Shown here one piece after another: positions 34,455-42,998 of a stretch of DNA of 64,000 nt (position 1 is its first letter; each line of letters opens with the position of its first letter). The notes beneath the pieces are model-generated. The model saw nothing but the letters and a program-made list of their open reading frames with translations. It made no database searches and was not told the DNA's origin. Both the position numbers and the translations under genes were made by a program. The stretch is from Streptomyces sp. NBC_01306 (GTDB taxonomy: Bacteria; Actinomycetota; Actinomycetes; Streptomycetales; Streptomycetaceae), in assembly GCF_026340465.1 (NCBI RefSeq), contig NZ_JAPEPC010000001.1, forward strand, positions 186,001-250,000. Direction: 5' to 3'.

Positions 34455-36841
34455 ACCGCACCGATACGGCCCCTTCCACCCTGGTCGGTACCGCCGTCCC
34501 GCGCCGCGAGGATCCACGGCTGCTGACCGGGCGTGGCCGGTTCGTCGACGACATCCAGCTGCCGCGCATGCTCCACGCCCAGTTCGTCCGGTCGAGTGTC
34601 GCGTCGGGCCGGCTCACCTCCCTCGACCTGTCCGCGGTGCGCGAAGTGCCCGGTGTGGTGGCCGCGTTCACCGCTGGTGACCTGGACCTGAGCGCGATCA
34701 CCGCCGGTCTGCACCGTCCCCCCGAGGAGTACGTGCCCACCGAGATGCCGGTACTCGCCCGCGACCGGGTGCGCTTCGTCGGTGAACCCATCGCGATCGT
34801 GATCGCCGAGGACCCGTACGCGGCGGAGGACGGCATCGAGGCCGCCAAGGCTGTCTACGACGTGTTCGCGCCGATCCTGAACGAGGACACGGCACTGGCT
34901 CCTGGCGCACCGCTCGTCCACGAAGAGGCCCCGGGCAACACACTGCTGGACGTGTCCCTCTTCGCGACGGAGGGCATCGACCAGATCTTCGCCGACGCCC
35001 CGTGCACCGTACGCGTCGAGTCGCGGACCGGGCGGCAGAACGCCCTGCCGTTGGAGACCCGTGGCGCTCTGGCCCAATGGGACGCGCGCGAGGAGCAGTT
35101 GGTGGTGCACACGTGCACGCAGATCCCCCACCAGGTGCGGACCGTGATGGCGAACTGCATGGGCCTGGACGAGCGAGCCGTACGGGTGGTGGTGCCCGAC
35201 ATGGGTGGCGGCTTCGGCATCAAGTGCGTGGTGGGCCGCGAGGAGATCGCTGTCGGCGCGGCAGCCATGCGCCTGGGGCGGGCGGTGAAGTGGATCGAGG
35301 ACCGCAAGGACGCGCTGACCGCGTCCTTCCTGGCCCGCGAGCAGCACTACAGCCTGCGCGCCGCGTTCGACTCCGACGGGCACATCCTGGCCCTGGACGC
35401 CGATGTGGTCTGCGACATGGGTGCCTACTCCTGCTACCCGTTCACCGTGGGCATCGAGCCGCTGATGGCCTCGTCCGAGATGCCCGGCGTCTACCGCATC
35501 CCCGCCTACCGGGTGCGAGGCCGGGCGATCACCACCAACAAGGCACCGACGGCCCCCTATCGAGGTGTCAGCCGCCCCCAGTACGTGATGGCCGTCGAGC
35601 GGGTCTTCGAGCGTGCCGCCCGTGAACTCGGCATGGATCCGGTCGAGATCCGCCGCCGTAACGTCATCACCGAATTCCCGTACACCGGCGTCAACAACAT
35701 CACGTACGACCCCGGCTCGTACCTGGAGTCGCTCGACCTGTGCGAGAAGTCGCTGCGGGACGAGGGCTGGTACGCGCGCCAGGCCGAAGCGGCGGAACAG
35801 GGACGCCACTTGGGTATCGGATACTCCTGCTTCAGCGAGCGCACCGGGTACGGCACCGCCGCCTTCGCGCAACGCAGGATGAAGGTGGTGCCGGGCTTCG
35901 ACCTCGCCGAGGTACGGATGGACACCACCGGCGCGCTCACCGTCACGACCGGCACCATCAGCCACGGGCAGAGCCATGAGACGACGATGGCCCAGATCGC
36001 CGCCGACGAGCTGGGCCTGGAGCTGCACAAGGTCAAGCTGCACCAGGGCGACACCGAACGGATCGCTTACGGCTGGGGGACCTTCGCCAGCCGTTCCATC
36101 GCCATCGGCGGCAGCGCGGTACGCCGCGCCGCGGGAAAGCTGGGCGAGCGGCTGCGCGCCCTCGCGGCAGCCCTGCTGGATGTCCCGTACGAGGACACCG
36201 TTCTCGACAAGGGCCGGGTGCGGCTACGGGACGACCCCGAACGCGGCCTGACGCACGTCGAGTTGGCCGAGGTCGCCTACCTGCGGGCGGACCTGCTGCC
36301 CGCCGGAACGGAACCTGGCCTGACGGCCACCGCGTCGTTCGACACCCTGAGCGACGGCACCTTCTCCAACGCCACTCACGGCGTCGTCGTGGAGCTGCAC
36401 GAGGGCACCGGCCAGGTCGAGATCCTGCGGTACGTCTGTGTGGAGGACTGCGGCGTCGCCATCAACCCCACGGTCGTGGAGGGCCAGTGCCGCGGCGGCA
36501 TCGCCCAGGGGATCGCCGGGGCGCTGTACGAACAGGTCACCTACGACGCCCAGGGCGACCCCGAGTGCACCGGATTCATGGAGTACAAGATGCCCACCGC
36601 GGCCGAGATCCCGGACATCACCATCCACCACCTGGAGACTCCCTCCCTGATCACCGAGACGGGCGCGAAGGGCGCCGGCGAGGGCGGCACCATCGGTGCC
36701 CCCGCCGCCGTGCTCAACGCCGTCAACGACGCCCTGCGCCCCACCGGCGTGGAGCTGGAGAACACCCCCATCCGTCCGGAGCAGATCCAGCTCTCCCTGG
36801 AACAAGCGGCCTACAAGCACAAGGAGTCCGCACAAGCATGA
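34451..36841 (+). CDS. Nicotinate dehydrogenase, molybdopterin large subunit
   Basis: 796-residue xanthine-oxidase-family catalytic subunit. It should hydroxylate nicotinate at C6 with water. Seen: substrate-side MGGGFGIK, the loop APYRGVSRPQ, IAIGGSAVRRA, and the C-terminal active-site GAKGAGEGGTIGA with the catalytic Glu744. Length is normal for the family. It overlaps the genes on both sides by 4 nt, so the three subunits are translationally coupled. The substrate is inferred from the surrounding nic genes; xanthine, CO or another N-heterocycle cannot be excluded from sequence alone. Confidence 0.86.
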   Translation: MNRTDTAPSTLVGTAVPRREDPRLLTGRGRFVDDIQLPRMLHAQFVRSSVASGRLTSLDLSAVREVPGVVAAFTAGDLDLSAITAGLHRPPEEYVPTEMPVLARDRVRFVGEPIAIVIAEDPYAAEDGIEAAKAVYDVFAPILNEDTALAPGAPLVHEEAPGNTLLDVSLFATEGIDQIFADAPCTVRVESRTGRQNALPLETRGALAQWDAREEQLVVHTCTQIPHQVRTVMANCMGLDERAVRVVVPDMGGGFGIKCVVGREEIAVGAAAMRLGRAVKWIEDRKDALTASFLAREQHYSLRAAFDSDGHILALDADVVCDMGAYSCYPFTVGIEPLMASSEMPGVYRIPAYRVRGRAITTNKAPTAPYRGVSRPQYVMAVERVFERAARELGMDPVEIRRRNVITEFPYTGVNNITYDPGSYLESLDLCEKSLRDEGWYARQAEAAEQGRHLGIGYSCFSERTGYGTAAFAQRRMKVVPGFDLAEVRMDTTGALTVTTGTISHGQSHETTMAQIAADELGLELHKVKLHQGDTERIAYGWGTFASRSIAIGGSAVRRAAGKLGERLRALAAALLDVPYEDTVLDKGRVRLRDDPERGLTHVELAEVAYLRADLLPAGTEPGLTATASFDTLSDGTFSNATHGVVVELHEGTGQVEILRYVCVEDCGVAINPTVVEGQCRGGIAQGIAGALYEQVTYDAQGDPECTGFMEYKMPTAAEIPDITIHHLETPSLITETGAKGAGEGGTIGAPAAVLNAVNDALRPTGVELENTPIRPEQIQLSLEQAAYKHKESAQA

Positions 36842-37347
36842 GCAGCAACTCCACGGACCACCAGCTGGTCAGCCTCACCGTGAACGGCACGGCGCGTGAG
36901 GTCGTCCTGGACTCGCGCCGCACCCTCGCCGACACCCTCCGCCACGACCTCGGGCTCACGGGCACCCACCTGGCCTGCGAACACGGCATCTGCGGGGCAT
37001 GCACCGTACTCGTCGACGGACGTCCGGCCCGCTCCTGCCTCATGTTCGCCGTGCAGGCGGAGGGAAAGCAGGTCCGCACCGTCGAGTCGCTCTCCGACGA
37101 CGGCCGGCTCAGCGATCTCCAACAGGCGTTCGCAGATCGGCACGGACTCCAGTGCGGCTTCTGCACCCCCGGCTTCCTCATGCTCGCCGAGGGCTTCCTC
37201 GCGGAGAACCCGGACGCGGACCGTAAGGAGATCCGCGAGGCCGTTTCCTCCAACCTGTGCCGCTGCACCGGCTACCAGACCATCGTCGACGCGGTCGAGC
37301 ACTGCGCCGCAGCCCGGCGCGGGCACCAGAAAGGAAACGTCCAGTGA
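36838..37347 (+). CDS. Nicotinate dehydrogenase, [2Fe-2S] small subunit
   Basis: 169-residue two-cluster ferredoxin-like subunit. Plant-type cluster Cys in CEHGICGAC ... SC and the proximal cluster in CGFCTPGF ... CRCTGYQ are complete. The ATG overlaps the large-subunit stop. It moves electrons from the molybdenum site to FAD. Confidence 0.9.
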   Translation: MSSNSTDHQLVSLTVNGTAREVVLDSRRTLADTLRHDLGLTGTHLACEHGICGACTVLVDGRPARSCLMFAVQAEGKQVRTVESLSDDGRLSDLQQAFADRHGLQCGFCTPGFLMLAEGFLAENPDADRKEIREAVSSNLCRCTGYQTIVDAVEHCAAARRGHQKGNVQ

Positions 37348-38003
37348 TCCTCACCAACGAGATCGCGGTGCAGGCAGCACCCGATGCCGTGTTCAAGCTC
37401 CTCAACGAGGTGGAGCGGGTGGCCGCCTGTATGCCGGGCGCGGCTCTCGAAGGACTCGACGGCGAGGCCTGGCGCGGCACGGTCAAGGTCAAGGTCGGAC
37501 CGATCACGGCCGGTTACGCGGGGACGGTGCGGTTCCTCGAATCCGACCCGGAGGCACGTCGCCTGCGGCTGCAGGCCAGCGGCGCCGACGTCCACGGCAG
37601 CGGCGACGCCGAGGCCGCGGTCGACCTGGAGGTGGCGGAGGCTCCCGACGGCTCGGGGTCGCTGTTGCGGATCTCGACCGACCTGGTCATCCGCGGCAAG
37701 ATCGCCCAGTTCGGCAAGGGTGCCATCGTGACGGTCTCCGACCGCCTGCTGCGGCAGTTCGCCCAGAACCTGGTGGGGCAGCTGTCCGGCGGCAGCCCGG
37801 CCATCGCCACGGGCAGCACCACGGGCAGCACCACCACCGGCGCTACCGGAAGCCCGGCGCCCACAGCTGCCACAGCGCCCGAACTCGACGGACTGGCGCT
37901 CCTCGTCGGCCCCACGGCCACCCGCTACGCACCCGTCGTGGCGGCCTTCGCCGCCGGGATGTTCCAAGGCTGGCTGATCACCCGTGCCTTCTCCCGCCGC
38001 TGA
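37344..38003 (+). CDS. CoxG-like SRPBCC protein
   Basis: 219 residues. GTG start overlaps the Fe-S subunit stop (GTGA) and follows AAAGGAAA. SRPBCC/CoxG core about 1-145 (NEVERVAACMPGAALEG, GPITAGYAGTVRF, GKIAQFGKGAI). A Gly/Ser/Thr-rich linker (GSTTGSTTTGATGS) and a hydrophobic C-terminal helix (about 190-215) follow. CoxG proteins of Mo-CO dehydrogenase operons help membrane attachment and quinone coupling. By analogy this one may anchor the nicotinate dehydrogenase. Confidence 0.82.
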   Translation: MILTNEIAVQAAPDAVFKLLNEVERVAACMPGAALEGLDGEAWRGTVKVKVGPITAGYAGTVRFLESDPEARRLRLQASGADVHGSGDAEAAVDLEVAEAPDGSGSLLRISTDLVIRGKIAQFGKGAIVTVSDRLLRQFAQNLVGQLSGGSPAIATGSTTGSTTTGATGSPAPTAATAPELDGLALLVGPTATRYAPVVAAFAAGMFQGWLITRAFSRR

Positions 38004-38024
38004 CACCCCCGAGGTGAGGACCCC

Positions 38025-38681
38025 ATGACCGCGCGCTACGGCCGACGGACCGACTCCGTCTACGAACGGGCCGGCTTCGGCAGCCCCGTGCCCCGCGGCA
38101 CCCGCCCCGCCCTGGTCGTCGTCGATCTCACCCGCGGCTTCACCGAAGCGGACTTCCCGACCGGCAGCGACCTCACCGCGACCGTCGCCGCCACGACCCA
38201 GCTCATCGAGGCAGCACGCGAAGCCGGTGTGCCCGTGATCTTCACGGCGATCAGCTATACGCCCGCCGAGGCCGACGGCCGCTCCGTCGCCTGGCTGGAC
38301 AAGGCGACCGGTATGCGCGCCCTGCGCGAAGGCAGCGACGCGGTCGCGCTCGACCCCCGGCTGCCGTACCGGGACGGGGACGTGCTCGTGGTGAAGAAGG
38401 GGGCATCCGCGTTCTTCGGCACCTCGCTCGCCGCGCAGCTCACGGCCCTCGGCCGGGACACGGCCGTGGTGTGCGGGGCCACGACCAGCGGCTGCGTGCG
38501 CGCCACCGCCGTCGACGCCGTCCAGTCCGGGTTCCAGGTGCTGGTGCCGAGCGACGCCGTCGGCGACCGCGCCCAGGGACCGCACGACGCTGCCCTCTTC
38601 GACATCCAGGCCAAGTACGGCGACGTCATCGACCAGGCCGACGCCCTCGGCTACCTCGCCGAACTCCCCACCGCACAGTGA
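38025..38681 (+). CDS. nicF: Maleamate amidohydrolase (isochorismatase family)
   Basis: 218-residue cysteine hydrolase converting maleamate to maleate and ammonia. The triad is visible: D34 in VVVDLTRGF, Lys124/125 in VVKKGASAFFGT, nucleophile C157 in GATTSGCVRAT. N-carbamoylsarcosine amidohydrolase is the close alternative, but the neighbours (nicD, nicE) favour NicF. Confidence 0.85.
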   Translation: MTARYGRRTDSVYERAGFGSPVPRGTRPALVVVDLTRGFTEADFPTGSDLTATVAATTQLIEAAREAGVPVIFTAISYTPAEADGRSVAWLDKATGMRALREGSDAVALDPRLPYRDGDVLVVKKGASAFFGTSLAAQLTALGRDTAVVCGATTSGCVRATAVDAVQSGFQVLVPSDAVGDRAQGPHDAALFDIQAKYGDVIDQADALGYLAELPTAQ

Positions 38682-38694
38682 GGACTCCCGCACC

Positions 38695-39582
38695 ATGAAC
38701 CAGCGCTCGCTCACCCAGCCGGCACTCGCCGACCTCGCCGACATCCCCGCCCGCAGCCGCTGGGCCCACCACGGCGGCCTGCGCCTGCACGCCCTGGACT
38801 ACGGCGGCGACGGCGTTCCGGTGCTGATCCTGCCCGGAATCACCTCCCCCGCCGTGACCATGGACTTCGTGGCCCGCGCCCTGACCGGTCCCGTACGCCC
38901 GGTCGTCCTGGACGTACGCGGCCGGGGCCTGTCCGACGACGGTGACAGCTATGCGCTGGACGATTACGCGGCCGACGCCGAGGCCGTCATCGAACAGCTC
39001 GGCCTCGATCACCCCTTGCTGCTGGGGCACTCGATGGGTGCCCGCATCGCCACGGTCGTGGCCGTACGCGCACGGGTACCGCTGCGCGGCACGGTAATCG
39101 TCGACCCACCGATGTCGGGGCCGGGACGCGGCCCGTACCCGACCCCGCTGACGGCGTTCGCGAACCAGCTGCAAGAGGCCCGGCGCGGCACGGACGCCGA
39201 CGAGGTCGCCCGCTCCTGGCCGTCCTGGCCCCGCCGCGAACAGGAACTGCGCGCGCGATGGCTGAGCAGTTGTGGCGACGTGGCGATCACCGCCACGCAC
39301 GAGGGGTTCGAGAGCGAGGACTTCTTCGACTGGTGGCCGCGGATCGGCGCGAACACCCCGACAACCCTCATGTACGGAGCTGACAGCCCGGTCGTGACGG
39401 CCGAAGGAGCCGCCGAGGCCGCCAGTGCGCTTCCCGCCGCCCGCCTGATCCGCGTGCCGGACGCCGGACACATGGTCTTCTGGGACAACCCGGACACCTC
39501 CCTCACACTGCTCCGTGATGCCCTAGCGGCTCCCCACCCCGCTGAAGAGCGCGCGTCCGTGGGAAAGTTGGCCTATGACTGA
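38695..39582 (+). CDS. nicD: N-formylmaleamate deformylase (alpha/beta hydrolase)
   Basis: 295-residue hydrolase releasing formate from N-formylmaleamate. Nucleophile S113 in GHSMG, acid D230 in MYGADSP, base H259 in PDAGHMVFWDNP; oxyanion LPGITSP. It is 13 nt after nicF and overlaps the MarR gene by 8 nt. The length is about 30 longer than P. putida NicD at the N-terminus. Confidence 0.85.
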   Translation: MNQRSLTQPALADLADIPARSRWAHHGGLRLHALDYGGDGVPVLILPGITSPAVTMDFVARALTGPVRPVVLDVRGRGLSDDGDSYALDDYAADAEAVIEQLGLDHPLLLGHSMGARIATVVAVRARVPLRGTVIVDPPMSGPGRGPYPTPLTAFANQLQEARRGTDADEVARSWPSWPRREQELRARWLSSCGDVAITATHEGFESEDFFDWWPRIGANTPTTLMYGADSPVVTAEGAAEAASALPAARLIRVPDAGHMVFWDNPDTSLTLLRDALAAPHPAEERASVGKLAYD

Positions 39583-40051
39583 CTCCACGGCGGCCACTGA
39601 CGCCCCCGCTGCTCCACGTCGACTCGTCGAAGCGCCCGGATTCCAGTCCCGGCGCCTCTACCAGGCGTATCTGGCGGTCTGGGTGCGCAGCGTCGACGCG
39701 ACACTCACGGGCCCGCAGTTCGCGGTGTTGCAGATCGCCGAGGCCAACCCGGGGCTCGACCAGAGCTCCCTGGCCGCGCTCGCCGCCCTCGACACGTCCA
39801 CCATGGCAGACATTGCACGGCGCCTCGAAAACCGAGGGCTGCTCGCCCGCACCCCCTCGCCCGCCGACGCACGGCGCAAGCTGCTGCACCTGACGGACGA
39901 GGGGCGAGAGGTGGTCGAGACGGCGAACACGCGGGCGCGTGAGCTGGACGAGCAGCTGCTGCAGCCCTACGCCCCCGAACGGCGCGCGGAGATCGTCCGG
40001 GAGCTGACACGCCTCGCCGACCACTGGGAGCAGCTGGCCCGCAGCTCCTGA
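39575..40051 (+). CDS. nicR: MarR-family regulator of the nic cluster (NicR-like)
   Basis: 158-residue MarR protein: winged helix LTGPQFAVLQIAEANPGLDQSSLAALAALDTSTMADIARRLENRGLL and wing RTPSPADARRKLLHLT, with C-terminal dimer helices. It is embedded in the pathway between nicD and nicE, the same kind of regulator (NicR) that represses nic genes in Pseudomonas. The repeated 14-bp motif at 29453 and 40115 is its candidate site, with 6-hydroxynicotinate the expected inducer by analogy. Confidence 0.8.
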   Translation: MTDSTAATDAPAAPRRLVEAPGFQSRRLYQAYLAVWVRSVDATLTGPQFAVLQIAEANPGLDQSSLAALAALDTSTMADIARRLENRGLLARTPSPADARRKLLHLTDEGREVVETANTRARELDEQLLQPYAPERRAEIVRELTRLADHWEQLARSS

Positions 40052-40114
40052 CTCCCTCAACCGCCCCGCTGCCCCGCCTCTGCCGGGTATTCGGGGCTCA
40101 CCACAGCCAAATTC

Positions 40115-40128
40115 GTACGTGTCCGGAC
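40115..40128. promoter_or_regulatory. Candidate NicR operator upstream of nicE
   Basis: gtacgtgtccggac matches 12 of 14 bases of the site before nicX (both differences C/T). It is flanked by caaa ... tttg, and sits 19 nt upstream of the nicE start, in the only substantial gap of the second half of the cluster. Confidence 0.6.
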
Positions 40129-40146
40129 TTTTGATGGAGGAAGTAC

Positions 40147-40932
40147 ATGCCCACGCACCACATCGGGATGATCGTGCCCAGCTCGAACCTGACGATGGAG
40201 ACCGAGGTCCCGCGCATGCTGCGGGCCCGCGAGGAAGCCGGGCAGGGCGACCGCTTCGTCTTCCACAGCAGCCGCATGCGTATGCGCCAGGTCACGCCCG
40301 AGGAACTGCGCAGCATGAACGCGCAGACGGAACGCGCCGCTCTCGAACTGGCCGACGCCCAGCCGGACGTGGTGGCCACCGCCTGCCTGGTCGCGATCAT
40401 GGCGCAGGGCCCGGGCTACCACTGCACGGCGGAGGACCAGATCACTTCCGTACTCCGGGAGCAGGGCGCCAAGGCTCCCGTCGTCTCCAGTGCCGGCGCA
40501 CTCCTGGACGGGATCGCCGCGCTGGGCGCCCGGCGGGTCGCCGTCGTCACCCCGTACATGAAGCCGCTGACCTCGCTCGTCACGCAGTACATCGAGTCCG
40601 CCGGTATCGACGTGGTCGATTCCCTCAGCCTGGAGGTCCCCGACAACCTCGCCGTCGCCCGCCTCGACCCCGCGGACCTCCGCGACCACTACAAGCGCCT
40701 CGACCTGAGCAACGCGGACGCGTTGGTCCTGTCGGCCTGCGTGCAGATGCCGTCCCTGGACGCGATCCAGGCAGTCGAGGACGAGTGCGGCATCCCGGTG
40801 CTGTCCGCGGCGACGGCTACGACGTTCCGCCTGCTGACCGAACTCGGCCTGACTCCGACGGTGCCGGGCGCGGGACGCCTCCTCAGCGGGCAGGCCGTGC
40901 CGACCGTGTCCCGGATGAGCGCGGTTGACTGA
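40147..40932 (+). CDS. nicE: Maleate cis-trans isomerase
   Basis: 261-residue Asp/Glu racemase superfamily enzyme that isomerises maleate to fumarate. The two catalytic cysteines are present: C80 in TACLVAIM and C198 in SACVQMPSLD. The substrate region SSNLTMETE is also typical. Strong ribosome site ATGGAGGAA. Last step of the pathway; it feeds fumarate to the TCA cycle. It has its own promoter region with the shared motif. Confidence 0.9.
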   Translation: MPTHHIGMIVPSSNLTMETEVPRMLRAREEAGQGDRFVFHSSRMRMRQVTPEELRSMNAQTERAALELADAQPDVVATACLVAIMAQGPGYHCTAEDQITSVLREQGAKAPVVSSAGALLDGIAALGARRVAVVTPYMKPLTSLVTQYIESAGIDVVDSLSLEVPDNLAVARLDPADLRDHYKRLDLSNADALVLSACVQMPSLDAIQAVEDECGIPVLSAATATTFRLLTELGLTPTVPGAGRLLSGQAVPTVSRMSAVD

Positions 40933-40975
40933 CCTCCAGTACGGGCGACGGGGTCATCCCTGTGGTCCCCAGCCG

Positions 40976-42013
40976 TCAGGGCATGGCGAGAGCTCGCTCG
41001 ACCAGGGCCATGCCGGGGAGTGAGGGCACGCTGATCCGGACGGTGCCGGGGGCGCCGAGGGCGCTGCCCGGCCGTACCGAGACGCCGTGCTCAGCGAGTC
41101 GGGCGACGAGGTGGTCCTCGTCCCTGGCCCTGACGAGGACGAAATTGGCCTGTGAGGGTACGACGTCGTAGCCGGCGGATGTGAACAGGTCGGCCAGTGC
41201 GGCACGGTGCTGCATCGTGTGCCGTCGTACGGCCTGGTAATGCGAGTGGTCGTCGAGGGCCGCGCAGGCCGCGGCCTGGGCCAGGCCACCGACGGAGAAC
41301 GGGGCGCGGACGGTTCGCAGTGTGTCGATGATCGCCGGGTCCGCCACGAGATAGCCGACGCGCAGGCCGGCGAGACCGTGCACCTTGGAGAAGGTACGCA
41401 GTACGGCTGCCTTGCCCTGACGGGCGAGCGGGATGGCACTCGTGGCGGCCGGGTCGTCGGTGAAGTCGATATACGCCTCGTCGACCACGACGAGGCGGCT
41501 CTGCGCGCGTGCGACGAACGATTCGATCGCCTGCAGTCCCAGCGTCGTCCCGGTGGGATTGTGCGGGTTGACCACATAGGCGATGTCGGCCGCCACGTCG
41601 GCCATGGCCGGCAGGTCGTGGGTCCAGTTCCGCAGCGGGATCCTGGTGAGACGCGCGTCGACCACCTGGCTGCTGATCTCGTCCACGCGGTAGGCCGGAT
41701 CGGCGCACACGGCCTGCCCGCCGTGAGCCAGGTAGGCCCAGGCCAACAGGAATATCAACTCGTCGGATCCATTGCCGACGAGAATGTGCTCAACGCTGAC
41801 CTCGTGCAACTCGGCCAGCCGCTGCCGGAGATCCGTCGCCAGCGGGTCCGGATACTGATGGGCTCCGGTCACCGCTTCGGCCACCGCCGCTGCCACCCTG
41901 GGGCTGGCCCCGAGAGGCGACTCGTTGGAGGCCATCGATCCTGCTGCGGTCAGTGCCTGACGGCCGGGCCGGTAGGGGGTGATCCCGTCCAGCCAGGGCC
42001 TCGCGCGGATCAC
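40976..42013 (-). CDS. Histidinol-phosphate-aminotransferase-like PLP enzyme
   Basis: 345-residue class I/II aminotransferase. PLP lysine K210 in RTFSKVHGLAGLRVGY, NPHNPTGT (149-156), VVDEAYIDF and the C-terminal Arg in GTVRISV. GTG at 42013 overlaps the IclR stop (GTGA), so the two are co-translated. It resembles HisC paralogues but sits away from any his genes and under an IclR regulator. A catabolic or specialised aromatic/histidinol-like role is inferred. Confidence 0.8.
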   Translation of the reverse strand: MIRARPWLDGITPYRPGRQALTAAGSMASNESPLGASPRVAAAVAEAVTGAHQYPDPLATDLRQRLAELHEVSVEHILVGNGSDELIFLLAWAYLAHGGQAVCADPAYRVDEISSQVVDARLTRIPLRNWTHDLPAMADVAADIAYVVNPHNPTGTTLGLQAIESFVARAQSRLVVVDEAYIDFTDDPAATSAIPLARQGKAAVLRTFSKVHGLAGLRVGYLVADPAIIDTLRTVRAPFSVGGLAQAAACAALDDHSHYQAVRRHTMQHRAALADLFTSAGYDVVPSQANFVLVRARDEDHLVARLAEHGVSVRPGSALGAPGTVRISVPSLPGMALVERALAMP

Positions 42014-42735
42014 CGCTGCACTCCGCCCAGTTTGGCGGTCAGGCGAGCCGCGGATTTCCGTACGGCCTCTGTTGCCGTGTCCACTTCGGGGAAGCCTCCC
42101 TTGAGATAACTGATTCCGACAGCGCCCCTGGGACCCGCCGGGTCGAAGACCGGAGCAGCGATGCACTGCACACCGGAGGCGACCTGTCCGTCGTCGGTGG
42201 CGTGACCGTGTTCCCTGACCCGTAGCAGCTCTTCTCGCAGGCAGCCCGGGTCCTCGGCCCCCGTGCTGTGCACGTGCTCCGCCACGTCTTCAGGACGGAG
42301 CCAGGCAAGACAGCACTTGCCGACCGCGGTCAGGTGGGAGGGCAGGCGCGCGCCCAACGAACTGGCCAGTTGTATCCCCGCGTTGACCGGGTCCTGTTTG
42401 CAGAGGTACACGGCCTCGGTACCGTCCAGGACCGCGTAGTGCGCCGTGATGTCCAACGCGCGGCTCAGTTCGACCAGTTCGGACGAGATCACCCCACTGA
42501 CCCCGGCGATGCGCAGATGCGCGGCTCCGACCTCGAACGCCTTCAGGCCGACGGTGTATCCCACGGGCTCGCATACGTCGATGAACCGCTCCTGTGTGAG
42601 ATCGCGCAGGATGCCGTGCGCCGTGCTCTTGGGGATCTCAAGCTCTTCGGCGATCTGCTTCAGCGTGACCGGTTTGTCCGCATGCGCGACCAGGGTCAGA
42701 ATCCGCAGGGCCCGGGTGACCGATGTACTCGCCAC
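42010..42735 (-). CDS. IclR-family transcriptional regulator
   Basis: 241 residues. N-terminal winged helix (VTLKQIAEELEIPKSTAHGILRDL) and the GAF-like IclR effector domain (LPSHLTAVGKCCLAWL, GVQCIAAPVFD). GTG at 42735 lies 10 nt from a palindrome that is probably its own operator. Translationally coupled to the aminotransferase, which it presumably controls. Confidence 0.88.
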   Translation of the reverse strand: MASTSVTRALRILTLVAHADKPVTLKQIAEELEIPKSTAHGILRDLTQERFIDVCEPVGYTVGLKAFEVGAAHLRIAGVSGVISSELVELSRALDITAHYAVLDGTEAVYLCKQDPVNAGIQLASSLGARLPSHLTAVGKCCLAWLRPEDVAEHVHSTGAEDPGCLREELLRVREHGHATDDGQVASGVQCIAAPVFDPAGPRGAVGISYLKGGFPEVDTATEAVRKSAARLTAKLGGVQR

Positions 42736-42744
42736 AGGACTCCG

Positions 42745-42758
42745 TTCGTATATACGAA
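42745..42758. promoter_or_regulatory. 14-bp palindrome at the IclR promoter
   Basis: ttcgtatatacgaa is fully self-complementary. A degenerate copy (gttatatgaa) follows about 10 bp on. It is A/T-rich in an otherwise GC-rich stretch, right before the start codon, suited to autoregulation. Confidence 0.6.
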
Positions 42759-42998
42759 TGCAAATCGGTTATATGAATAACAGGACCTTAGGGCGACAGC
42801 CGTATCGGCGTCAATGCATACAGAAGCGCGGGCTCGCCAGAGCGAGCCGCAGGCACAGGGACGCATCAGCGCCGTGACAGGGGGACTGCCGCGACGGACA
42901 GCCGGCGGCTCGACCGGGCGACGGGTGCCCAGCGCGGGCGCACCCATGGCAACTGGGCCTGGCGCTCACCCCGGTGGTCATGGACCTGAGCGGCCGGG

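Noticed and set aside
33588..37347. Xanthine or CO dehydrogenase operon
   Set aside because: Subunits alone would allow it, but the complete nic pathway around it makes nicotinate the better substrate.
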